A stretch of DNA of 64,000 nucleotides from Vibrio vulnificus NBRC 15645 = ATCC 27562 (GTDB lineage Bacteria; Pseudomonadota; Gammaproteobacteria; Enterobacterales; Vibrionaceae), in the NCBI RefSeq assembly GCF_002224265.1, contig NZ_CP012881.1, positions 1,860,001 through 1,924,000 of the forward strand. Reading direction: 5' to 3'. A program made the translations under genes and the position numbers. The notes beneath the pieces were generated by a model. That model saw only the letters and a list, made by a program, of their open reading frames with translations, was not told the origin of the DNA and searched no databases. Below are positions 40,589 through 50,420 of the stretch, piece by piece. Numbering within the stretch: the first letter of the stretch is position 1; every line of letters begins with the position of its first letter.

Positions 40589-40624
40589 TCTGAAAAAAGA
40601 AACCAGCTTTACGCTGGTTTCATC
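40589..40624 (-). terminator. Rho-independent terminator of uvrA
   Basis: On the minus strand AAACCAGC / GCTGGTTT with a five-base loop, then CTTTTTTC. It separates uvrA from pglL, so pglL probably has its own promoter. Confidence 0.85.
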
Positions 40625-40640
40625 ACTTTACCTGTTTTTT

Positions 40641-43463
40641 CTATTTCAACATAGGCTTAAGGAAGCGTGCGGTATGCGAACCTTCGATCTGCGCCACATC
40701 TTCAGGTGTTCCTTGAGCAATGATTTCCCCTCCACCTTGGCCGCCTTCTGGACCTAAGTCGATGATCCAGTCGGCCGTTTTGATCACATCTAAATTATGC
40801 TCAATCACGACAACGGTGTTGCCATGATCGCGCAAGCGATGCAATACGGTCAAAAGTTGCTGGATATCGTGGAAGTGTAGGCCCGTCGTTGGTTCATCCA
40901 AAATATAAAGGGTTTTTCCCGTATCGCGTTTGGACAACTCACGGGCCAGTTTCACCCGTTGTGCTTCACCGCCAGAGAGGGTGGTGGCCGCTTGACCTAA
41001 ACGGATATAAGAAAGACCAACATCCATTAAGGTTTGCAACTTGCGCGCAATGACGGGAACTGGGTCGAAAAAGTCTCGAGCATCTTCCACCGTCATTTCC
41101 AGAACTTCATCAATGCTCTTCCCTTTATAGTGGACTTCTAACGTTTCTCGGTTGTAGCGCTTGCCCTTACACACATCACAAGGCACGTACACATCGGGTA
41201 GGAAATGCATTTCAACCTTGATAACACCATCACCTTGGCAAGCTTCACAGCGGCCACCACGAACGTTAAAGCTGAAACGCCCAGGTTTATAGCCACGTGA
41301 ACGAGACTCTTGGGTGCCGGAGAACAACTCTCGAATCGGAGTGAAAATCCCCGTATAGGTCGCTGGATTCGAACGCGGTGTGCGACCTATCGGGCTCTGG
41401 TCGATATCGATGACTTTATCGAAGTGCTCTAAGCCTTTAATAGACTTATAAGGCGCTGGTTGAGCAGTGGTTGCCCCATTGAGTTGAGTATGCGCAATTT
41501 TGAAGAAGGTGTCGTTAATCAGTGTTGATTTACCTGAACCAGAAACCCCGGTGATACAACTGAATAGCCCGACAGGCACTGAAAGATTGACGTCTTTAAG
41601 GTTGTTGCCACTGGCTCCAATGAGTTCAACCGTTTTGTTCTTATCTCTTGGTGTGCGTTGGGTCGGCACAATAATCTGCTTGGCACCGCTTAAGTATTGT
41701 CCGGTCAAGGAATCTGGATTGGCGAGAATCTCGGCCATTGTTCCTTCGGCAACCACTTGGCCACCATGTACGCCAGCGCCAGGGCCAATGTCAATCACAT
41801 GGTCGGCACAACGAATCGCATCTTCATCATGCTCTACGACTAATACGGTATTGCCGAGATCGCGTAAGTGCGTCAGTGTTTTGAGTAAGCGCTCATTGTC
41901 ACGCTGGTGAAGGCCTATTGATGGTTCATCGAGCACATACATCACCCCAACCAAACCGGCACCGATCTGACTAGCTAGACGAATACGCTGTGCTTCGCCA
42001 CCAGACAAGGTTTCAGCGCTGCGAGACAAGTTCAAATAATTGAGGCCAACATTGACTAAAAACTGCAGTCGATCGTTGATCTCTTTCATGACCTTCTCAG
42101 CAATTTGAGCTCGCTGCCCGTCAAGCTTTAAGGTGGCGAAAAAGGTCAATGCATCAGCGATACTCAACTCGACGATTTGCGGCAATGTCGTGTCATTAAT
42201 AAACACATTGCGAGCTTCTAGGCGCAGACGTGTTCCGCCACAACTGGCGCAAGGTTTGGTGGAGATATATTTTACCAACTCCTCTCGTACCGAGTTAGAT
42301 TCTGTGTCGCGATAACGGCGTTCGAGTGTATTGAGAATGCCTTCAAATGGATGACGTTTTAGACGAATGTCGCCTCGATCGTTGATGTACTTAAATTCGA
42401 TTTCAGTGCGCCCTGAGCCTTTTAAGATCACTTCTTGGATGCGTTTTGAAAGCGAGTTAAAAGGGACATGTAAATCGAAATCGTAATGCTCAGCCAGCGA
42501 TGTGAGCATTTGGAAATAGTAATAGTTTTTCTGATCCCAACCACGAATCGCCCCTTGCGCAAGACTTAAATTGGCATCTTGAATCACTCGGTCAGGATCA
42601 AAATATTGTTGTACCCCGAGGCCATCACAAGTACCACATGCACCGGCTGGGTTATTGAACGAAAACAAACGTGGCTCAAGCTCTTGCATACTATAACCAC
42701 AGTGGGGACACGCAAAGTTGGCGGAAAAAACGCTCTCTTCACCGTCACCCTCCATAGGGGCAATCACAGCGATGCCGCCTGAGAGTTCCAGTGCCGTTTC
42801 AAAGGATTCTGCGAGTCTTTGTTGTAAATCGCTACGCACTTTAAAGCGGTCAACCACCACTTCAATGGTGTGCTTTTTGTGTAACTCTAGCGTTGGTGGA
42901 TCGGTGAGGTCACAGGTCTCTCCGTCAATACGAGCACGGATAAAACCTTGAGCAGCAAGGTTCTCTAATGTTTTAACGTGTTCGCCTTTGCGCTCTTTTA
43001 CTATGGGGGCGAGCAACATCATTTTGGCACCTTCAGGCAGCTCCAGAACTTTGTCGACCATTTGACTAATGGTTTGAGCGGCTAAAGGGACTTGATGTTC
43101 AGGACAGCGAGGCTCACCAACGCGGGCATACAGTAGGCGAAGGTAGTCATACACTTCTGTGATGGTCCCTACGGTTGAACGCGGGTTGTGTGAGGTGGAT
43201 TTCTGCTCGATAGAAATTGCTGGCGAGAGGCCTTCAATGTGGTCAACATCGGGCTTTTCCATCAAAGAGAGAAACTGGCGAGCGTAGGCTGACAGGGATT
43301 CTACATAACGTCGTTGACCTTCAGCGTAAAGGGTATCAAAGGCCAAAGAAGATTTCCCTGAACCCGATAAGCCAGTAATGACGATCAACTTATCTCGTGG
43401 GATAGTGAGATTAACATTTTTGAGATTATGGGTACGTGCTCCGCGAACTTCTATCTTGTCCAT
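40641..43463 (-). CDS. uvrA: Excinuclease ABC subunit A
   Basis: UvrA is the damage-recognition ATPase of nucleotide excision repair. From ATG 43463 it is 940 aa, the E. coli length; the upstream frame to 43499 lacks a proper start. Two ABC modules: Walker [10 protein letters not shown] (about 31-39) and GVSGSGKST (about 640-648); two signatures LSGGEAQR; Walker [11 protein letters not shown] and [10 protein letters not shown]. Zinc motifs are complete: CPHCGYS with CGTCDGLG, and CEACQGDG with [11 protein letters not shown] LexA box stands 69 bases upstream. It is followed by its own terminator. Confidence 0.98.
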   Translation of the reverse strand: MDKIEVRGARTHNLKNVNLTIPRDKLIVITGLSGSGKSSLAFDTLYAEGQRRYVESLSAYARQFLSLMEKPDVDHIEGLSPAISIEQKSTSHNPRSTVGTITEVYDYLRLLYARVGEPRCPEHQVPLAAQTISQMVDKVLELPEGAKMMLLAPIVKERKGEHVKTLENLAAQGFIRARIDGETCDLTDPPTLELHKKHTIEVVVDRFKVRSDLQQRLAESFETALELSGGIAVIAPMEGDGEESVFSANFACPHCGYSMQELEPRLFSFNNPAGACGTCDGLGVQQYFDPDRVIQDANLSLAQGAIRGWDQKNYYYFQMLTSLAEHYDFDLHVPFNSLSKRIQEVILKGSGRTEIEFKYINDRGDIRLKRHPFEGILNTLERRYRDTESNSVREELVKYISTKPCASCGGTRLRLEARNVFINDTTLPQIVELSIADALTFFATLKLDGQRAQIAEKVMKEINDRLQFLVNVGLNYLNLSRSAETLSGGEAQRIRLASQIGAGLVGVMYVLDEPSIGLHQRDNERLLKTLTHLRDLGNTVLVVEHDEDAIRCADHVIDIGPGAGVHGGQVVAEGTMAEILANPDSLTGQYLSGAKQIIVPTQRTPRDKNKTVELIGASGNNLKDVNLSVPVGLFSCITGVSGSGKSTLINDTFFKIAHTQLNGATTAQPAPYKSIKGLEHFDKVIDIDQSPIGRTPRSNPATYTGIFTPIRELFSGTQESRSRGYKPGRFSFNVRGGRCEACQGDGVIKVEMHFLPDVYVPCDVCKGKRYNRETLEVHYKGKSIDEVLEMTVEDARDFFDPVPVIARKLQTLMDVGLSYIRLGQAATTLSGGEAQRVKLARELSKRDTGKTLYILDEPTTGLHFHDIQQLLTVLHRLRDHGNTVVVIEHNLDVIKTADWIIDLGPEGGQGGGEIIAQGTPEDVAQIEGSHTARFLKPMLK

Positions 43464-43531
43464 CTTTGATGCTCTGTGTAATACCAACAAGTTGAGCAAG
43501 TATTACATAGTGTGAGAAATGTGCAATAAAA

Positions 43532-43551
43532 TACTGGATAAAAAAACAGTT
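43532..43551 (-). promoter_or_regulatory. LexA (SOS) box upstream of uvrA
   Basis: TACTGGATAAAAAAACAGTT contains CTG-N10-CAG with the outer TA and T matching the consensus TACTGTATATATATACAGTA. It lies in the uvrA promoter region, the same kind of place as the SOS box of E. coli uvrA. The inner bases are A-rich and less symmetrical than the consensus. Confidence 0.7.
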
Positions 43552-43584
43552 AAAAATAAGGCGCTTTATCCAAAGCGCCTTACG
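43551..43584 (-). terminator. Rho-independent terminator of galU
   Basis: AAGGCGCTTT / AAAGCGCCTT with a four-base loop, followed on the minus strand by ATTTTTAA. It directly abuts the LexA box. Confidence 0.85.
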
Positions 43585-43605
43585 TATCGGTTTAGAGGAC
43601 GTTGA

Positions 43606-44478
43606 TCACTTCTCTTTTTGCGTACTAAATTTACCCAGCTCAGATTTCTTTTCATCTTTCAGATAAAGGTTTTGGTAGCAATAGTTGGTTGCTTCGATAT
43701 AGCCTTCAACGCTGCCGCAATCAAAACGACGACCTTTAAACTTGTATGCAAGCACACAACCTGCTTTTGCTTGTTTGAGTAGCGCGTCGGTGATTTGAAT
43801 TTCACCGCCTTTACCTGGCTCTGTTTGCTCAATGAGATCAAAAATATCTGGGGTAAGAATGTAACGACCAATAATCGCAAGATTACTTGGCGCGGTGCCA
43901 GGTTCTGGCTTCTCCACCATGTTGTCTACGCGGAAGAGATCGTCTTTGATCATCTCACCAGAGATAACGCCATATTTATGGGTTTCATCTTCAGGTACTT
44001 CCTGAACTGCAACGATGGAACAACGGAACTGCTTAAACAGCGCGACCATTTGTGCCAAGACACCTTGTTCTTCATTGACACAAAGGTCATCGGCTAACAC
44101 CACGGCAAAAGGCTGATCCCCAACGAGCTCACGGCCCGTTAAGATGGCGTGCCCTAAGCCCTTCATCTCACGTTGGCGAATGTAGGTAAAGTTCGCGGAG
44201 TCGATCAAAGCTCGTACATCTTCCAATAAGGCTTCTTTGTTGGTGCCACTAATCTGATGTTCTAGTTCGTAGTTTTTATCGAAGTGATCCATGATTGAAT
44301 GCTTACCACGACCCGTCACAATGCACATTCCGTCCATACCCGCTTGGATGGCTTCCTCCACACCGTATTCGATCAGAGGTTTGTTCACCACTGGCATCAT
44401 TTCTTTTGGCATCGATTTGGTCGCAGGTAAGAAGCGAGTGCCGTAGCCAGCGGCAGGGAAAAGGCATTTTTTAATCAT
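43606..44478 (-). CDS. galU: UTP-glucose-1-phosphate uridylyltransferase
   Basis: GalU makes UDP-glucose from UTP and glucose 1-phosphate for lipopolysaccharide, capsule and osmolyte synthesis. The protein is 290 aa. The nucleotide-binding start IKKCLFPAAGYGTRFLPATK with SMPKEMMPVVNKPLIEY is complete, followed by VLADDLCVNEEQG and the catalytic-site VEKPEPGTAPSNLAIIGRY and GKGGEIQITDAL. An AAGGAC site precedes the ATG. It has a 185-base gap to the upstream qstR and its own terminator. Confidence 0.97.
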   Translation of the reverse strand: MIKKCLFPAAGYGTRFLPATKSMPKEMMPVVNKPLIEYGVEEAIQAGMDGMCIVTGRGKHSIMDHFDKNYELEHQISGTNKEALLEDVRALIDSANFTYIRQREMKGLGHAILTGRELVGDQPFAVVLADDLCVNEEQGVLAQMVALFKQFRCSIVAVQEVPEDETHKYGVISGEMIKDDLFRVDNMVEKPEPGTAPSNLAIIGRYILTPDIFDLIEQTEPGKGGEIQITDALLKQAKAGCVLAYKFKGRRFDCGSVEGYIEATNYCYQNLYLKDEKKSELGKFSTQKEK

Positions 44479-44663
44479 TGAATAGTGTCCTTATCAAATC
44501 GAACTCCTCACCGAAACAATACGCACGTAAAAATTAAAGCCGAGCGCGCAGCATTTCCTTTGTGGTGTGTCGTTTCATAAACAGTTAGTTATCATTACGG
44601 GCGATTCTAACCTGTTATTTTGTCATACGTTACACTCTAAAGGAAAATTCGCGATCTTCTTAC

Positions 44664-45311
44664 TTATGAGATCAAATTTTGGTCAGCCCACGCGGCAGCT
44701 TGGACACGATTCTTCACGGAAAGTTTTCTAAAGGTTTGATAGAGATGCGACTTTACGGTGAACTCGCTAATGAAAAGATCTTCGGCGATTTGAGAATTTG
44801 ATTTGCCAGACTGCACGCAGCGTAGCACTTGAATTTCTCTCATCGTGAGATCCACATTCACTGGTGAAGTGTGTGAGCAAACCATATTTCGATAGTAGTG
44901 GATGAGTTGTGCGCTGACGTCGCGTGGCAGCCAGCTCTTACCATTAATCACCGAATTTAGTCCTTTGGTCATGTCTGCAATGGTTGTGTCTCGGTAGAAG
45001 ATCGCTTTGCACTGGCCAAAGCCAATCAGTTCCTCAGTCGTCAATCGGTTAGGTACATTACACAGGACCGTTTCAAACCCTTTCCATATTAGCGGTAGGT
45101 TTTTAATCTCTCTCAGCAGCACCTTATGTTGCTGATGATCAATCAATAAGATGCGATTACGATGATTGGGATCGGCTTGCATGAGCGTTGCCGGGGTAAT
45201 CACAGGGATTTCCATTTGAATCTGTTTCGCTAATACAGTAACGAACTCAGGAGTTTGTTCGTTTTGCAAACTGATAAAAAATGGCTTCCGCGCGTAAGAA
45301 GATTTTCTCAT
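44664..45311 (-). CDS. qstR: LuxR-type transcription regulator QstR
   Basis: A 215-aa regulator with an N-terminal receiver-like domain (about 8-125) and a C-terminal LuxR helix-turn-helix (about 150-210, LTMREIQVLRCVQSGKSNSQ then IAEDLFISEFTVKSHLYQTF). It is related to VpsT/CsgD. Its location between galU and ssb matches V. cholerae VC0396, QstR, which joins quorum sensing and TfoX signals to activate competence and type VI secretion genes. The ATG at 45311 lies five bases after GGAGG; an upstream ATG at 45323 would contain that ribosome site. The VpsT cyclic di-GMP motif W[FLM][TS]R appears as WLPR. The role is taken from synteny. Confidence 0.87.
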   Translation of the reverse strand: MRKSSYARKPFFISLQNEQTPEFVTVLAKQIQMEIPVITPATLMQADPNHRNRILLIDHQQHKVLLREIKNLPLIWKGFETVLCNVPNRLTTEELIGFGQCKAIFYRDTTIADMTKGLNSVINGKSWLPRDVSAQLIHYYRNMVCSHTSPVNVDLTMREIQVLRCVQSGKSNSQIAEDLFISEFTVKSHLYQTFRKLSVKNRVQAAAWADQNLIS

Positions 45312-45610
45312 AACAACCTCCATTTATGGTTAATTATTGAATAAGTCGAGTGCGCGGGTGCAACGTTGGCATCATTAAATCGCACAGGCTACTGCAAGAA
45401 TGGCGAAATGCGTATAATTTCATATGGATAAGTAAATGAGAGATTTATTAGCGCAAAAAAACGTTTAGTCGCTCCTAAATCTTGCAATTTTTAGCTTGGT
45501 CTGAGGTGATGGATAACACACAATTTGGCGACTATTTTTACCATAGCTAAAAGCGTGCTATTCTATTGCGCTAACTATTTATTAATACCGAAAGTTAAAC
45601 GGAGCACATC
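45312..45610. other. Intergenic region between qstR and ssb
   Basis: About 299 bases with divergent promoters and no gene. A possible ssb promoter is TTTACC / TATTCT (about 45537-45564, 16-base spacer). TTATTGAATAA near 45337 faintly resembles half of a LuxR/HapR-type operator, which would fit known qstR control, but the match is weak. I see no convincing LexA box for ssb. Confidence 0.5.
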
Positions 45611-46150
45611 ATGGCCAGCCGTGGAATTAACAAAGTAATCTTGGTAGGGAACTTAGGTAACGACCCTGAAATTCGTTACATGCCAAGTGGCGGTGCGGTG
45701 GCGAATATCACCGTTGCAACTTCAGAAACTTGGCGCGACAAAGCGACAGGCGAGCCGCGTGAGAAAACAGAATGGCACCGTGTGACGTTATACGGCAAGC
45801 TGGCAGAAGTCGCGGGTGAATACCTACGCAAAGGTTCTCAAGTCTACATTGAAGGACAACTGCAAACGCGTAAATGGCAAGACCAAAATGGTCAAGACCG
45901 TTATTCAACGGAAGTCGTTGTACAAGGCTACAATGGCATTATGCAAATGTTGGGTGGCCGTCAGCAGCAAGGTGGCGCTCCAGCGATGGGCGGTGCTCCG
46001 CAGCAGCAACAAGGTGGTTGGGGTCAGCCTCAACAGCCAGCCGCACAGCCGTCTTACCAAAAACAGGCTCCAGCGCAACAACAGCCAATGCAGTCTCAGC
46101 CTCAGTACAATGAGCCGCCAATGGACTTTGACGACGACATTCCGTTCTAA
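45611..46150 (+). CDS. ssb: Single-stranded DNA-binding protein
   Basis: SSB coats single-stranded DNA as a tetramer and recruits repair and replication proteins. The protein is 179 aa. The OB fold covers about residues 1-112 ([59 protein letters not shown]). A Gln/Gly/Pro/Ala-rich linker (about 113-168) leads to the conserved acidic tip MDFDDDIPF that binds partner proteins. A GGAGC site precedes the ATG. The gene is followed by a terminator and then by the msh locus. Confidence 0.98.
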   Translation: MASRGINKVILVGNLGNDPEIRYMPSGGAVANITVATSETWRDKATGEPREKTEWHRVTLYGKLAEVAGEYLRKGSQVYIEGQLQTRKWQDQNGQDRYSTEVVVQGYNGIMQMLGGRQQQGGAPAMGGAPQQQQGGWGQPQQPAAQPSYQKQAPAQQQPMQSQPQYNEPPMDFDDDIPF

Positions 46151-46173
46151 GCCGTCGCTTAATTATATAGACG

Positions 46174-46198
46174 AAAGCCGCGATTCCCGCGGCTTTTT
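46174..46198 (+). terminator. Rho-independent terminator of ssb
   Basis: AAAGCCGCG / CGCGGCTTT with a five-base loop and five T. Confidence 0.92.
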
Positions 46199-46230
46199 CA
46201 ATGACACTTCTCACATCTACTGAGAGTAGA

Positions 46231-46259
46231 TTGTTAACCATTCACTTATCAAGTATATA
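46231..46259 (+). promoter_or_regulatory. Probable promoter of csrD and the first msh operon
   Basis: TTGTTA and TATATA are separated by exactly 17 bases, 40 bases before the start codon and after the ssb terminator. Confidence 0.6.
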
Positions 46260-46302
46260 GAAATAAACGGTATATGATGAATGGAAAAGGAATTCGGTGT
46301 TC

Positions 46303-48300
46303 ATGAGGTATACCCCGACTCTCAAACTCAGTACTCGACTTGTAGCCTTCGTTACAATGATCGTTATCAGTGCCATGTTTATCCTCTTTATTGGTGGCAC
46401 TCTCTCATTTAAAAAGCTTGGTCAGGAATATCTCAACCACTATTTGGCGGGTATTGTCGAAGTGTTGGATAAAGAGATGGAAGATCCTGATGCCGCATAT
46501 TCTATGCAGCGTTGGATGCCGAAAATGCTGCAAGCTTCCAATATCGTGGAAATGAAGCTTTCTACTGATACTGGGGTGGTCTACCGTTTCAAGGACACCT
46601 CGCCGCAAATTGATGTCAATCGCCTTTATGAACAAAGTTATGTGCTGCAGCGCAATCCTGGGTACCGCGTCGAGTTCAAAGCGACACCGCCTTACGTTGG
46701 CTTTGGCTATTCGTTTCAAGCGTTGTGGTCGATTACCTTAGCGGTTGGCCTGATCATTTTTTGTTTAATGCGTGGTGTGAAATGGCTGAAAGAGCAGTTA
46801 TATGGCTCAGAGCTATTGGAAGAGCGCGGACGCATGATTTTGGCTGGGCGAGTAGAGCAATACGCCAAAGGTGACGAGCGAGAGTGGCCATACACGGCAA
46901 GTGAAGCGTTAGACGTGCTGATTGAAGAGCTGCGCGATGCACGTCAAGAGCGCAGTCGCTTTGATACGTTTATTCGTACCCAAACTTTTCTGGATAAATT
47001 GACGGGCACGGCGAATCGGGTGCTATTTGACAATAAACTGGAATCAGCGCTGCATGAGAGTGGAGCGCAAGGTGCGGTGTTATTGATGCGCATTGCGGAT
47101 TGGAAAAGTGTGTCAGAAGAAAATGACAAACAAATGGCCGATGAATTTGTTATTGAAGTTGGCAGCCTCATTTCCAATTTGGTTCAGCGTTTTCCTGAAG
47201 TGGTCTTCTCACGCTATTACCCGTCCGATTTCGCTCTCTTTATCCCCCATTTAGGGGCCAAAGAAGTGGCCAATCTGGCGTCGCAGTGCATTCGTCAGTT
47301 GGAGAAGCTCAATCCTCCTTACCCACTGGATAAAGAAAACTGGTGTCACATTGGTGTCACTATGTATCAGGAGGGGGAACGACACAGCCAAATTATGGAT
47401 GAAGCGGAAACCGCACTGCGAAGTGCTCAATTACAGAGCAATAATAACTGGAGTCGATTTAAGAAGTGGAATCATATTGACGAAACAAGAGGCAGTGTGA
47501 GGTGGCGTACCATTTTTGAGACAGCTATGTCGACTGAAAATGTGCTAGTCTTCGGACAATTGTCTTATTTATTAGACGGTCAGCAGTTAAATCCGTTGCA
47601 TACTGAGTTAACATGTCGAATTGTTGATCCAGAAAACGGCATTGTGAAAGCCTCTCACTATATGTCTGCTTTGAAGCAGGTTGGGTTTGAGAGTCAAATG
47701 GATCGAGCGGTCATCGGCAAAGTGTTTGCTCATTTACGTGCGAATTCTGAGAATATTGGCAAATTGTCACTGAACTTGCACGTCACGCCGTTTGCCAACC
47801 GTCATTATTTCAAATGGTTCCGAGACGAACTGCTACAGTTACCTAGTGAGTATCGAACAAAATTGAGTTTTGAGTTTGTTGAAAGTCACTTAGTAAGGCA
47901 TCTGGATTATATGAGACCTGTAGCAAAAATGTTGTCGGGTTTGGGTTGCCAACTGGTGGTCGGGCAAGCTGGTAGAACCATTGTGAGTACGCATTATTTG
48001 AAAGATTTGGGTGTGGATTACTTAAAATTACATCGAAGTCTGACAAAGAAAATAGAACAACGCCATGAAAACCAGTTGTTTGTTCGTAGTATGCTGGGTG
48101 CAGGCGCAGGGACGAAAGTGAGAGTCATTGCGGTTGGCGTTGAAACCAAGCAAGAGTGGTCAACGTTGGTTGAGCTTGGCATACATGGTGGACAAGGGCG
48201 CTATTTCTCCGTTGAAAATCAGTGGTTACCGCCAGTCGTGACTACTGTGGAAGAAAAACAAACGAAAACGGCAAGACGCAATCGCTGGCGTCGAAAATAA
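46303..48300 (+). CDS. csrD: CsrD/MshH, degenerate GGDEF-EAL regulator of Csr RNA decay
   Basis: A 665-aa inner-membrane protein, called MshH in Vibrio because it begins the msh locus, and equivalent to E. coli CsrD, which promotes RNase E decay of the CsrB/C small RNAs. Two membrane segments (about 14-36 and 141-163) flank a periplasmic domain. A GGDEF-like domain follows (about 225-375) with RYYPSDFALF instead of GGDEF, and an EAL-like domain (about 400-645) that has lost the catalytic Glu-Ala-Leu (ELTCRIVD). Both should be inactive, as is typical for CsrD. GTG 46297 and ATG 46303 are both possible starts; AAGGAA precedes them. The next gene mshI starts 13 bases later. Confidence 0.9.
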   Translation: MRYTPTLKLSTRLVAFVTMIVISAMFILFIGGTLSFKKLGQEYLNHYLAGIVEVLDKEMEDPDAAYSMQRWMPKMLQASNIVEMKLSTDTGVVYRFKDTSPQIDVNRLYEQSYVLQRNPGYRVEFKATPPYVGFGYSFQALWSITLAVGLIIFCLMRGVKWLKEQLYGSELLEERGRMILAGRVEQYAKGDEREWPYTASEALDVLIEELRDARQERSRFDTFIRTQTFLDKLTGTANRVLFDNKLESALHESGAQGAVLLMRIADWKSVSEENDKQMADEFVIEVGSLISNLVQRFPEVVFSRYYPSDFALFIPHLGAKEVANLASQCIRQLEKLNPPYPLDKENWCHIGVTMYQEGERHSQIMDEAETALRSAQLQSNNNWSRFKKWNHIDETRGSVRWRTIFETAMSTENVLVFGQLSYLLDGQQLNPLHTELTCRIVDPENGIVKASHYMSALKQVGFESQMDRAVIGKVFAHLRANSENIGKLSLNLHVTPFANRHYFKWFRDELLQLPSEYRTKLSFEFVESHLVRHLDYMRPVAKMLSGLGCQLVVGQAGRTIVSTHYLKDLGVDYLKLHRSLTKKIEQRHENQLFVRSMLGAGAGTKVRVIAVGVETKQEWSTLVELGIHGGQGRYFSVENQWLPPVVTTVEEKQTKTARRNRWRRK

Positions 48301-48312
48301 GAAGAAAAACAG

Positions 48313-49773
48313 ATGAATGTGAAGTCATTGCTCGAAAAATTGAGAGGCCAAGCTAACGGCGGGGAGCAGCGTTTTGTCATGCTTCAGCCTGATGCTGTCT
48401 ACTTTGCCGCTCAAGGCGAGTTGAGTAGCGAAAGTGCCACGTCTCAAGCGCTTTTCGAACTTATCGATGAGAGTTGGGAAAAGGCACTTGAGACAGTATT
48501 GCAGTTACAGTTTACGCCTGGTGAAAAGGTGACTGTGTTACTGGCCAGCCATCATTACCAAGTTTTTCAAATAGAAAAGCCAGCGATTCCACGAGAAGAG
48601 TGGCCGTCGGCTTTACCTTTCCTAGTCAAAGATCTTATTTCTGAACGCCCAACCGAAATTGTCGCTGACGGACGTTTACTTCCGAATAGCAACAAGCTGC
48701 AAGTGTATGTTCTGTCGAAAAAGATCGTGGATAAACTGCTGGATTTGATTGTTCGAAATCAGTGCGAGTTACATTCAATTGTTCCCGAAGATGAAATTTG
48801 GGCGCACAGTGCTGGTGAGTTGGCCAATTTTCTTCTACTGCAACGCAGCGCCAAAGGGCAATTCAAACTCGGGGCCTTTGTTGAACATACGCCGATGTTC
48901 CAACGAACCATTCGTTCCGTTTTTCCTCCATTAACTGGTGAAGCCGCCAGTGCCCTGCAGCTTGATGGGTTGGCACTGGAGCTACAACGTTCCATCGATT
49001 ATCTGTCATCACAAATTAAAGGCGTCTCGCTCAATCAGCTTAAAATTTGCTGTGATGAAGAAGATCACGCAGAACTTGTCTCGGCGCTCAACGAGCGCTT
49101 AAGTGCGAATGCATCAGTATTAGATGAAGAGGGAAGGCTCTCTGGCAACATCGTTGTGGATTGTGCAGCGCAGCTCGGTATGGCTGAAATCAATCTGTAT
49201 CCTGAGCACCTTAAGCCTAAAAAAGAGCTGTTCACGCTCAACAATGTAGTGGCGGGCTGGGGGGGGATCGCGGCGATTTTCTTGATGGTGTACGCCTTCG
49301 CGTTATGGCAGCAGCGCGCCGTCGATAATCAACTTGCCAGTGTGCAAGCGGAATCCCAACAACTGACTCAGCAGCATAATCAACTGCAAGCCAAGTTAGA
49401 CCAGCATAAACCTTCTTCAGAAAAAATGGCGGCGGTGGAGCGTTTAAAAGTAAAAGTTCGAGCGCAAGAAGCGTCGTTAAACGCGATTAGCCAATACGAT
49501 ACGTCATTGCAAACAGGGTATTCTGGCATGATGTTGTCGTTAGCGAAGCTCGGTAGGAATGACATTTCGCTGACGGACATCAGTGTGGTGGGGGCGAATT
49601 TAGACGTGAAAGGCCTTGCGATCAGCGCCAATGCGGTGCCGAACTGGGTAAACCAGTTTAAGCATGAACTGCCTCTGGTTGGTCGCAGCTTTGATAAGGT
49701 GAAAATCGGACGTAACGAAGACGATGTCATCACGTTCGAACTCAAAACGAAAGCAGAAGGTAAAGGCCAATGA
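48313..49773 (+). CDS. mshI: MSHA biogenesis protein MshI
   Basis: A 486-aa inner-membrane assembly protein of the MSHA pilus. The N-terminal half (about 1-300) has the actin-like fold pattern of PilM/GspL cytoplasmic domains. One membrane segment (about 313-333, GGIAAIFLMVYAFALW) is followed by a long coiled coil (about 338-385, rich in Gln, Ala and Leu) and a small periplasmic domain, like PilN. It thus looks like a PilM-PilN fusion that joins the inner-membrane complex. It overlaps mshJ by four bases (ATGA). Confidence 0.9.
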   Translation: MNVKSLLEKLRGQANGGEQRFVMLQPDAVYFAAQGELSSESATSQALFELIDESWEKALETVLQLQFTPGEKVTVLLASHHYQVFQIEKPAIPREEWPSALPFLVKDLISERPTEIVADGRLLPNSNKLQVYVLSKKIVDKLLDLIVRNQCELHSIVPEDEIWAHSAGELANFLLLQRSAKGQFKLGAFVEHTPMFQRTIRSVFPPLTGEAASALQLDGLALELQRSIDYLSSQIKGVSLNQLKICCDEEDHAELVSALNERLSANASVLDEEGRLSGNIVVDCAAQLGMAEINLYPEHLKPKKELFTLNNVVAGWGGIAAIFLMVYAFALWQQRAVDNQLASVQAESQQLTQQHNQLQAKLDQHKPSSEKMAAVERLKVKVRAQEASLNAISQYDTSLQTGYSGMMLSLAKLGRNDISLTDISVVGANLDVKGLAISANAVPNWVNQFKHELPLVGRSFDKVKIGRNEDDVITFELKTKAEGKGQ

Positions 49774-50420
49774 AGCAGCAGTGGAATGCTTGGAATGACA
49801 AGTTTCTTGCCTTAAGTAGCCGAGAGAAGTGGCTGATTACGCTCTGTGGTTTGGTGGTGACTGTACTGCTGTTGTTTACCTTGGTGATTGAGCCTGCTTG
49901 GAAGCAGTTAGCGGCGAAAAAAGAACAATTGAGTAGCACCATTCAGCATAATCAGAAGCTACAAGGCGACATTCTGGTAATTCAGGCTAAGCTCAATAAA
50001 GACCCAAATAGAGAAATTGACATCGAAATGAAGAGCTTATTGGCGCGAAGTCAAGAACTCGGCATGCAGTTGTCCGAAGTGATTGGCAATCTGCTTTCTC
50101 CTAGCCAAATGGCGGAATTGCTGGAGACGGTGCTCGATAAAAGTAGTGGTGTTAAGTTGATTTCATTGGAGTCGTTGCGTGCAGAGCCAATAGAGGGTAA
50201 CCCAGAAAATTCTGAGTATTCGGGGTATTACGTTCACCCTGTACGATTAGAAATGACAGGCGACTTTTTCGCGATTCAAGGCTATTTGAGTAAGCTTGAG
50301 AATTTGCCAGTGAAATACTATTGGCGACGCTTCCACTACCAAGTAGAGGAGTATCCTCAAGCTCGTGTGGTGTTGGAAGTTTATACGTTAGGAACAAGAC
50401 AGGAGTTTATTGGTGGTTAG
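49770..50420 (+). CDS. mshJ: MSHA biogenesis protein MshJ (PilO-like)
   Basis: A 216-aa bitopic inner-membrane protein. A short cytoplasmic head (1-20) is followed by one membrane segment (about 22-44, LITLCGLVVTVLLLFTLVI), a coiled coil (about 48-75) and a periplasmic ferredoxin-like domain as in PilO/GspM. It probably pairs with MshI. The start ATG overlaps the mshI stop, and the end overlaps mshK by eight bases. Confidence 0.9.
   Translation: MKQQWNAWNDKFLALSSREKWLITLCGLVVTVLLLFTLVIEPAWKQLAAKKEQLSSTIQHNQKLQGDILVIQAKLNKDPNREIDIEMKSLLARSQELGMQLSEVIGNLLSPSQMAELLETVLDKSSGVKLISLESLRAEPIEGNPENSEYSGYYVHPVRLEMTGDFFAIQGYLSKLENLPVKYYWRRFHYQVEEYPQARVVLEVYTLGTRQEFIGG

Noticed and set aside
45312..45610. 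A LexA box for ssb and a HapR operator for qstR.
   Set aside because: No CTG-N10-CAG of good quality is present, and the HapR-like half-site is too weak to be listed as a site.
45816..46223. A 135-codon forward frame and other frames overlapping ssb.
   Set aside because: They are frame shadows of the repetitive Gln/Gly/Pro-rich ssb linker.
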